Part shown: piece after piece, positions 58,142-64,000 of the stretch
How positions within the stretch are numbered: position 1 is the first letter of the stretch
Layout of the letters: the number at the start of each line of letters is the position of its first letter
Origin: Limonium bicolor
Lineage: Eukaryota; Streptophyta; Magnoliopsida; Caryophyllales; Plumbaginaceae
DNA length: 64,000 nucleotides
Reading direction: 5' to 3'
Assembly: GCA_023374045.1 (NCBI GenBank)
Contig: CM041781.1
Span: 147,614,982-147,678,981, forward strand
The notes under the pieces: generated by a model
Seen by the model: only the letters and a program-made list of their open reading frames with translations
Database searches by the model: none
Told to the model about the DNA's origin: nothing
Made by a program: the position numbers and the translations under genes

Positions 58142-61100
58142 TGAAATACCCCAAACCTAATTAATGTTATAAAACCATTATTTAATGGAGTATAATCCAA
58201 ATATAAATCATTTCACGTACGCATGCAAACCCATGCATGAAAACGTTACGTAAAAATAGTCGTTTCACCATAAACGCTAAAACGCCTTAGAAACATGTGA
58301 TCAAGCATGACCTTGTATGACCTTCTAAAACTCAAACCAAATGGTAATACACTCATTATATGAATATATAAACATATTCCCTAGGCTATATTCAGTCAAA
58401 AACGCAAAATGCTCGGGAGTGCTCACGCACGCCCCTTAAAGCACGAAAAGCCCGGAGGAGTGCCGAGGTGGCACGAACTCCTATAAAATTAATTCTTAGA
58501 GTTCCTAACATCATTATTAACCATTCTAAAGAGAACCCACGAAGTGGTTTCTAAAATTCAACAAAAACCTCAGGAGTATTTCTTAGCGCTCCTTTTTGCC
58601 CGGGAGTGTCCCGATGGCCCGTAAATTATGTCATGGTTGATGTAACCCCATATAACTCAATGTAACATCTTAGTATATGTTATTTACTATAATAAGTGTT
58701 TACAAACACTTGGAACCCATAAAAACAATTGGTTTCCCAAACTTTCCTTAGAGCACAAAAACACACCTTCGGGTGTCACGAAAACGCGTTTTACGCAATT
58801 GCCTTGTAGTTTTTGACATGCCACGAATTAAGAATCTTAAATAGGGTTAAAATGACCCTCTAAATCATTTGGAGGCACTACCCAACAAGGTGCTCTATAG
58901 GGGCCGATTTTATGCTCAAAAACTAGTATAAAATTACATTAAAAATTTATAAAAGGCTTAAAACATGGTGACTCACCCTTCCATGTGCTATAATACTTAA
59001 TGTCAAAGTATGTAGGTCTCATTTGACCACCAATCTGTCGAAATAATGCATTGGAATAAGGCCATGTGAGCTAGGTAGAAAACAAAATGTAAAAAGGCAA
59101 AAGTGGATCTAGATTCCACCTTTTTAGATTCCTTATAATTCAAATGACCTAACATGCTTGGTCTTAACTCTTGAATGCCTATTGATGAGCTTCAATACTC
59201 TTGAAATCGTCCACCTACAATGAAGAAGAAGACAAGTTACAAACATTGAAAAATCAAAAGAATAAACCTTACTTTTCTTACCTTGTCTCTTAGCTCACAA
59301 TATTTCCCTCCACCTTGCCTTGTCTTGCATTATGGCCGAACACATGCTGGAAAGAGGGGAATTTATTGAGCCAATAACTCATGCAATAAACTAAAGAAAA
59401 GAATGGTCAAATGACATTAAAAATTAACAAAACAAAAATCAAATTCCAAATTGCATTCTCTTCTTACGTGAGCTTAGTCTCATTCTTCCCCTTGCACACT
59501 TCATTCACGAATTGGTAAGGCTCTCTCCTCTCTCTTCTAGCTTCATCTTCTTCCTTTGAAGCTCTTAAGTCCATTAAAGGAGTTTTAACTTCTATCTTCA
59601 TCTTTAAGGTAATTTCCTAGCATTTCTTGTCAAGCCTTGAAGCAAAACTCTTCCTAGCACACCATAGCATTTCGGCATCAACTATTGTTCCAAGGAGGTT
59701 GTCCAAACCAACATTAAACCAAGGAGCATCTCAAGGTTATCTTAAGGTAGTTTTCAAGCTTGAAAATCCTTAAAGCACATTTTATTGTGTAACCGATTTC
59801 TATCTCTTCTAAGGCTCTTTTCTTCTTCATTTTCATGAAGGAAAACTTGTTCTTCATCCACCTTAAGTGAGCCGAAATTATAAGGAGAAAAGCTTAAGGT
59901 AAATTCTTGTAAAACTACTTACAAATCTACTTAAGATCTTTATTGAAGATCTAACTCCTAAACTCCTTCCCCACTTGCATATAACCGAAGTGGACCATCA
60001 AAATTTCATTGGAGAAAGCTTGGAGATTCAAGAAGAATTCAAGCACTTAACCACCTTGTTAAGAAGTAAGTTACTAAGTAAATCTTTATGTTATAAGCTT
60101 TGTTAAGCTTCTAAAAATTATACAAAAATTATGTACATCTCCTAGGTTAATTAAAACCGAAACTATATGGTATTATATGCCAAAATATAATCTATAAATA
60201 TATGGAAAATATTTACCTTAAGACACATTTTTGTGTCACAAAATTTATTTATGTTACATATAAATTCAAGCCGAAATGTCAAGGGCAAAAATACTTTATT
60301 TTGAGCTAAGAATCAATATAAGACATTACAATAATTTTTACATGAGTTATATGACTCATATGAATTTATGTATATTTATTATGACGTATAAATCCACTTT
60401 TATATACTATATGGTAGCTATTTAATTATTGCCGAATTGTCTAAGTGAAAAATAGATTTTTATGAGCTACTTATGGATATAAACTTATACTATAAAGTTT
60501 GGTGAGTTAAAAAATATTTATTAGAGCTTAAATGGCTAATTAATTAAGTTATGTGGCTTAAATGTAATTTTTACAAAGTTTGGTGAGTTTAATGTGAAAA
60601 CCGAGAGCTAAGGGTCTGTTTGGTGTAATTATAATATAATATAAGGTTAGGGATTAAGTTTATGAATTTTAGATAATTTAAACAAGTGTTAAAATAACAT
60701 TTATAAAGTTTTGGGCTATTATGTAATTTATAAAAGTTGTTATGAAAGTTGGAACTTATTATTGGGCGAATTCATAATTAAGAGATTATTAGGTTCACCT
60801 TCGAAATTTTGAGGAATTAAATATTTAGACTATAGTTTATAAGTTATTAAGAAACTATTATAAAGTTTTGGGATATAAATGTAATTAAGGAAAAACAAAG
60901 GACAAAGCCGAATTACTTTGGGGTTAGTTTGGTAATTTAAGAATTTATATATATTATTCGGCATTTATGGAGGATTAAAATTAAAACTATAGTTTATAAG
61001 GCATTAAGTAAAGATTATAAGATTTTGTGGCTAAATTGCAATTATAAGAAATATATATATATAGGCCGAGAAATGGAGGGGCTAAGTTGTAATTTTCAAG

Positions 61101-62228
61101 AGTTACAATATTTAAAAGTATATACCAAAATATTAATGGTAGTTTTGTGATTTAATTAAATAAGGAATTAAAACTATGTTATATAAAGAGATTAGAATTT
61201 AAATGTAAAGTTTATGAATTAATGCGGTTGTTTTGTAAATAACCGAAATATAAGGGTAATAATTTAGATTTAAATAAATATAGGTCCCATGTGGATTTTT
61301 GGAGGAATTAGAAAGAAAGAATTTTGATTAAAGGAATTATGAAGATGAAACTATGACTTATATAGTTATAAGGAAATTAAAGGTAACCAATAATTATAAT
61401 ATATGGTTAAAGGAGGAGGAATAGTAAAAACTATAAGAAATTATGTCCATGTATGACACATAAATATAGTTAAGGAATTATAAGTTGTTATGTCACCTAG
61501 ACAATCAAAATAAGCAACGAACTTAGTACATGAATAAATAAATACCTACATGTACATTAAAGGATTTATAAATAAATCAAAGGAATAACAAATAAGTGTA
61601 CATGAAATCATGAGGTAATTAAAGAAATAAACCTCACATGAAATAACAGATACGAGATTTGTTAAAAAGATCCAATAGAATTATTATATAAGGGTTACAT
61701 AAATTAACCCTCTCAGTTAATCCTATTCTAGGACTTTGTTTGACCAGACGTTGACCGGGAATTAAAACAAGTACAGTCTACGGTGAACGGTATGGGATTC
61801 TTGCAACCTGTTTTCTACCGGATTACACCGGCTTGTGTGCTATTTGTTGTTTGAATTAATGACCAAGATAATTAATGTAAAATGTTGTTTACACTCGTAT
61901 TATTTTATGTGCGTGAATGATGCTGACTACAACGTGTATGTCCCACGCATACAAACACTGCTATACCAGTGGATTAAATACCTGCGCTTCAGTATACCGA
62001 GGACTTGTACTCAAGTCTCTCACTAACTTCACTTTATAACAAACGTCATTATCCTAAACGTGATAATTGACAATACACATTGTGTTCTTGTGTAACATCT
62101 TTATATGACACTTAACAATTCTATACTACGAGAACGAGGAGCCCAGTTGGATCTGGCCATGCATGCTACAGGAGTTGTACCTGTCTCAGGTCGTCTCCTA
62201 TTCAGTTATACGTCGCGACGGAACATTT

Positions 62229-62330
62229 CAGTGGAGAGGAAGACTTTATTCCTCTCGAGGGTTCAATTCCCAACAGTTCAGTGGAGAGGGAGACTTCATT
62301 CCTCTCGAGGGTACGATTCCCACATTTCAG
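62229..62330 (+). repeat. Two 51-bp direct repeats with internal hairpin
   Basis: Each unit contains TTCAGTGGAGAGG.AGACTT, then ATTCCTCTCGAGGGT; arms GAGAGGAA and TTCCTCTC (or GAGAGGGA in the second copy) can pair. Confidence 0.75.
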
Positions 62331-62644
62331 TACAGGAGTTAACTACGTTTTCTTCTGAGGGACTAGTTTCCCAAACATTCAATCTTAACGAGGTCACTAT
62401 ACCTCCACTATTTGAGATATTGAGTTATACCTGTAGTCCATTGTGTTGTGGACCGACTATCATTAAAAGATTGCTGTTCAGCTAACTTGACCTTCTGATG
62501 TCTGGTTCTATGTGACATTATGTCCTTGTATGGATACTGTATGTATCTACTATGTTTGTTTACAGCTTTTATAAAAATGAACTGCATGTATTCGACAAAG
62601 TAGTTGGTGTGGCCCGGTAGAACGATGGGCTGCACGTTTTCCAT

Positions 62645-62700
62645 ACCAGCATTTTTGCTGAGCCCCTTTGGGGCACCCCATTTTTCAGGTACCTGAAGTT
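62645..62700 (+). promoter_or_regulatory. Conserved LTR stem-loop (GAGCCCCTTTGGGGC)
   Basis: TTTGCTGAGCCCCTTTGGGG, then CACCCC, then a pyrimidine tract and CAGGTACCTG. It is the plus-strand counterpart of the motif in the other LTRs. Confidence 0.6.
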
Positions 62701-62995
62701 GAGAAGATTACCACACCGAGTGTAGGTGGGGTAGATTCAAGCTATGTCTTCTTCTAGATATTTGATTTACTTAAGTATTTTTACATTTGAGTTTGATTCC
62801 TAGTATCTCGGATTGTATTCGTATTCAGACCGTGACTTTTGGAGATTGTATTTGGAGTAGCCTTGTTGGTCACAAGGGTGGTCAACGGCATTGTAATACC
62901 GCCCGGTTGTTGTATTTATTTCCCTGCAGTTGTATTTTATTTGGGAGTGATCGCCGTTCAGGTTATTGGATTTCGGGTTAGGGTGTTACAAAAAG

Positions 62996-63024
62996 TGGTA
63001 TCAGAGCGTAGTTACGCTCTGGAT
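62996..63024 (+). promoter_or_regulatory. tRNA-iMet primer-binding site within a hairpin
   Basis: TGGTATCAGAGC at 62996-63007 is exact. ATCAGAGCGT pairs with ACGCTCTG(G)AT across a four-base loop. Confidence 0.92.
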
Positions 63025-63168
63025 ACAAGGATACACCGAGATTAGGATTTCTAAAGCTTTAGGATACGTTTGAGAGATAGTATAAAGGAGTTTAAGTTAG
63101 TTTTTACCTAGACTACATCCAAGACCAGATTGTGACCTCAGTATCTAGTATACCTCAACATCCTGCAG

Positions 63169-63343
63169 ATGGTTAAGGAAGATGAGGACGCCGTGACAGG
63201 CCGATGATGAGCCAGCCGTCGGCTGGCAGACATTGCTATACTTTAATAGCTCAGGCATTTGCAACAGGCGGGGTTGCACAGCACAGCACAGCTACCATCC
63301 ACCAACCACCACCGCCCAGAGAGAGGGATTGGTGAAAGATTTG
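63169..63343 (+). pseudogene. Gag start of the iMet-class element, truncated
   Basis: ATG at 63169 follows a short leader. In shifting frames the segment reads like the Tekay gag N-terminus (MVKEDE, an AQAFAT/VAQH-like stretch, a PPPPRE-like segment near 63315). Stops and frameshifts are present, and it is cut at 63343 by another LTR insertion. The five bases before the insertion are ATTTG. Confidence 0.55.
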
Positions 63344-64000
63344 TGAAATACCCCAAACCTTGGTATGTTGTGTAAATGTTAAACTATGGTATTTAAAGGC
63401 TAAAAAGTGCCTTAGAAACATAATCGAACCATTTAAACCATGGTAAAACACAATAAAACACTAAGACACGGTTTGAGCAAAAACATGCTCTAAGCTTGGA
63501 GTGAACTTGGCTAGGACCCAAAGAGCCTACCAAGACTTGATAATGTTTAATTATGACTTTATAAGGCTAATTAAGTCCTTAGGAAACTTTGGTAGACAAT
63601 GAAACCAAACAAAACACAAATAAATACCTTAAGGTCAATATGGGCTAAAATGTGCTCTAAGCTTGGGATAAATGTGTATAAGACCTAATGGTCATACCTA
63701 TGCCTTATTTATATGTTAAGGAACATATTAAATCAATTACTAAAGAAAACCAAGCTTGAAAACAAGTTAAAACGCAAATGTGCTTTAAGGAGTCTTAAAG
63801 CACGTTTTTGAAAAATTGTCTTGTAAATGAGTTTTGAATGGCTAAATGTCCATCATTACTCTTTAATTAACATGTGTACTATATAGTATCACATTTGAGT
63901 GGCTATATCAATGGAAATCAAAATTTCACTTCTATGTGCCTTGTTTTTATGAATAGTAACTTTTATAAGCTAGTTTGTAACATATAATGTTATAAGTGAT
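63344..64000 (+). repeat. LTR of the LARD-like family, plus strand, runs off window
   Basis: Starts TGAAATACCCCAAACC and is the reverse complement of about 1850-2438 with few differences. It is another copy of the family at 1-11716 in the opposite orientation. Confidence 0.85.

Larger units (their letters stand above)
58142..62990 (+). repeat. 5' LTR (4849 bp) of an iMet-class gypsy element
   Basis: Runs TGAAATACCCC to GGGTGTTACA and is followed by an exact primer site. Internal landmarks are a long AT-rich, gene-free U3 (59000-61700), ACGGTGAACGGTA at about 61780, 50-bp hairpin repeats at 62229-62330 and a GAGCCCCTTTGGGGC stem-loop near 62660. No gene is seen. Confidence 0.88.

Overview
This is a transposon graveyard from a plant nuclear genome, most likely an angiosperm. 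The evidence is Ty3/gypsy elements with tRNA-iMet and tRNA-Asp primer sites, a chromodomain integrase, an En/Spm (CACTA) transposon with spliced genes, and a LINE fragment. The non-coding DNA is AT-rich, and no stretch looks like an ordinary host gene. Almost every base can be assigned to a mobile element, and the elements are nested in one another.

Layout. 1-11716: a large minus-strand LTR element with about 4.4 kb LTRs and a 4.8 kb interior with no recognisable gag-pol (LARD-like). It sits in a decayed plus-strand relative (11717-13267). 13268-22398: the 3' end of a Tat/Ogre-like element (tandem repeats, polypurine tract, one LTR), split by a complete gag-only Athila-like element (14080-19857). 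22541-23360: LINE endonuclease relic. 23364-25504: interior of another LARD-like element, whose 5' LTR begins at 25505. That LTR is split by a CACTA transposon (25993-52046; 25-bp terminal inverted repeats, AAT target duplication) and resumes at 52047. The CACTA element carries a TNP2 transposase gene and a TNPA-like/DUF8039/Ulp1-protease gene. Its TNP2 gene is split by a complete minus-strand Tekay-type chromovirus (30594-44744; CTCCT target duplication), and an intron of its second gene holds a solo LTR (46846-48517). 54586-64000: a pile of plus-strand LTRs, including a 4.85 kb LTR followed by its primer site and gag start, then another LTR running off the window.

Most notable content. The Tekay element carries, between the gag zinc knuckles and the protease, an uninterrupted 252-codon AlkB-family 2-oxoglutarate/Fe(II) dioxygenase closely resembling plant ALKBH1-type proteins, with all iron- and 2OG-binding residues present. 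Gag upstream contains two clear small introns, and two more candidate introns would place gag, AlkB and protease in one frame. A putative nucleic-acid demethylase may therefore have been recruited into a retrotransposon polyprotein.

A second theme is RNA structure. Five LTR families with unrelated core sequences each carry arrays of 60-80 bp units containing two copies of one arm competing for one complementary arm. The primer-binding sites lie in perfect hairpins, and stem-loops with different but self-complementary arms sit beside each polypurine tract. All reading is by eye; no database search or alignment was run.
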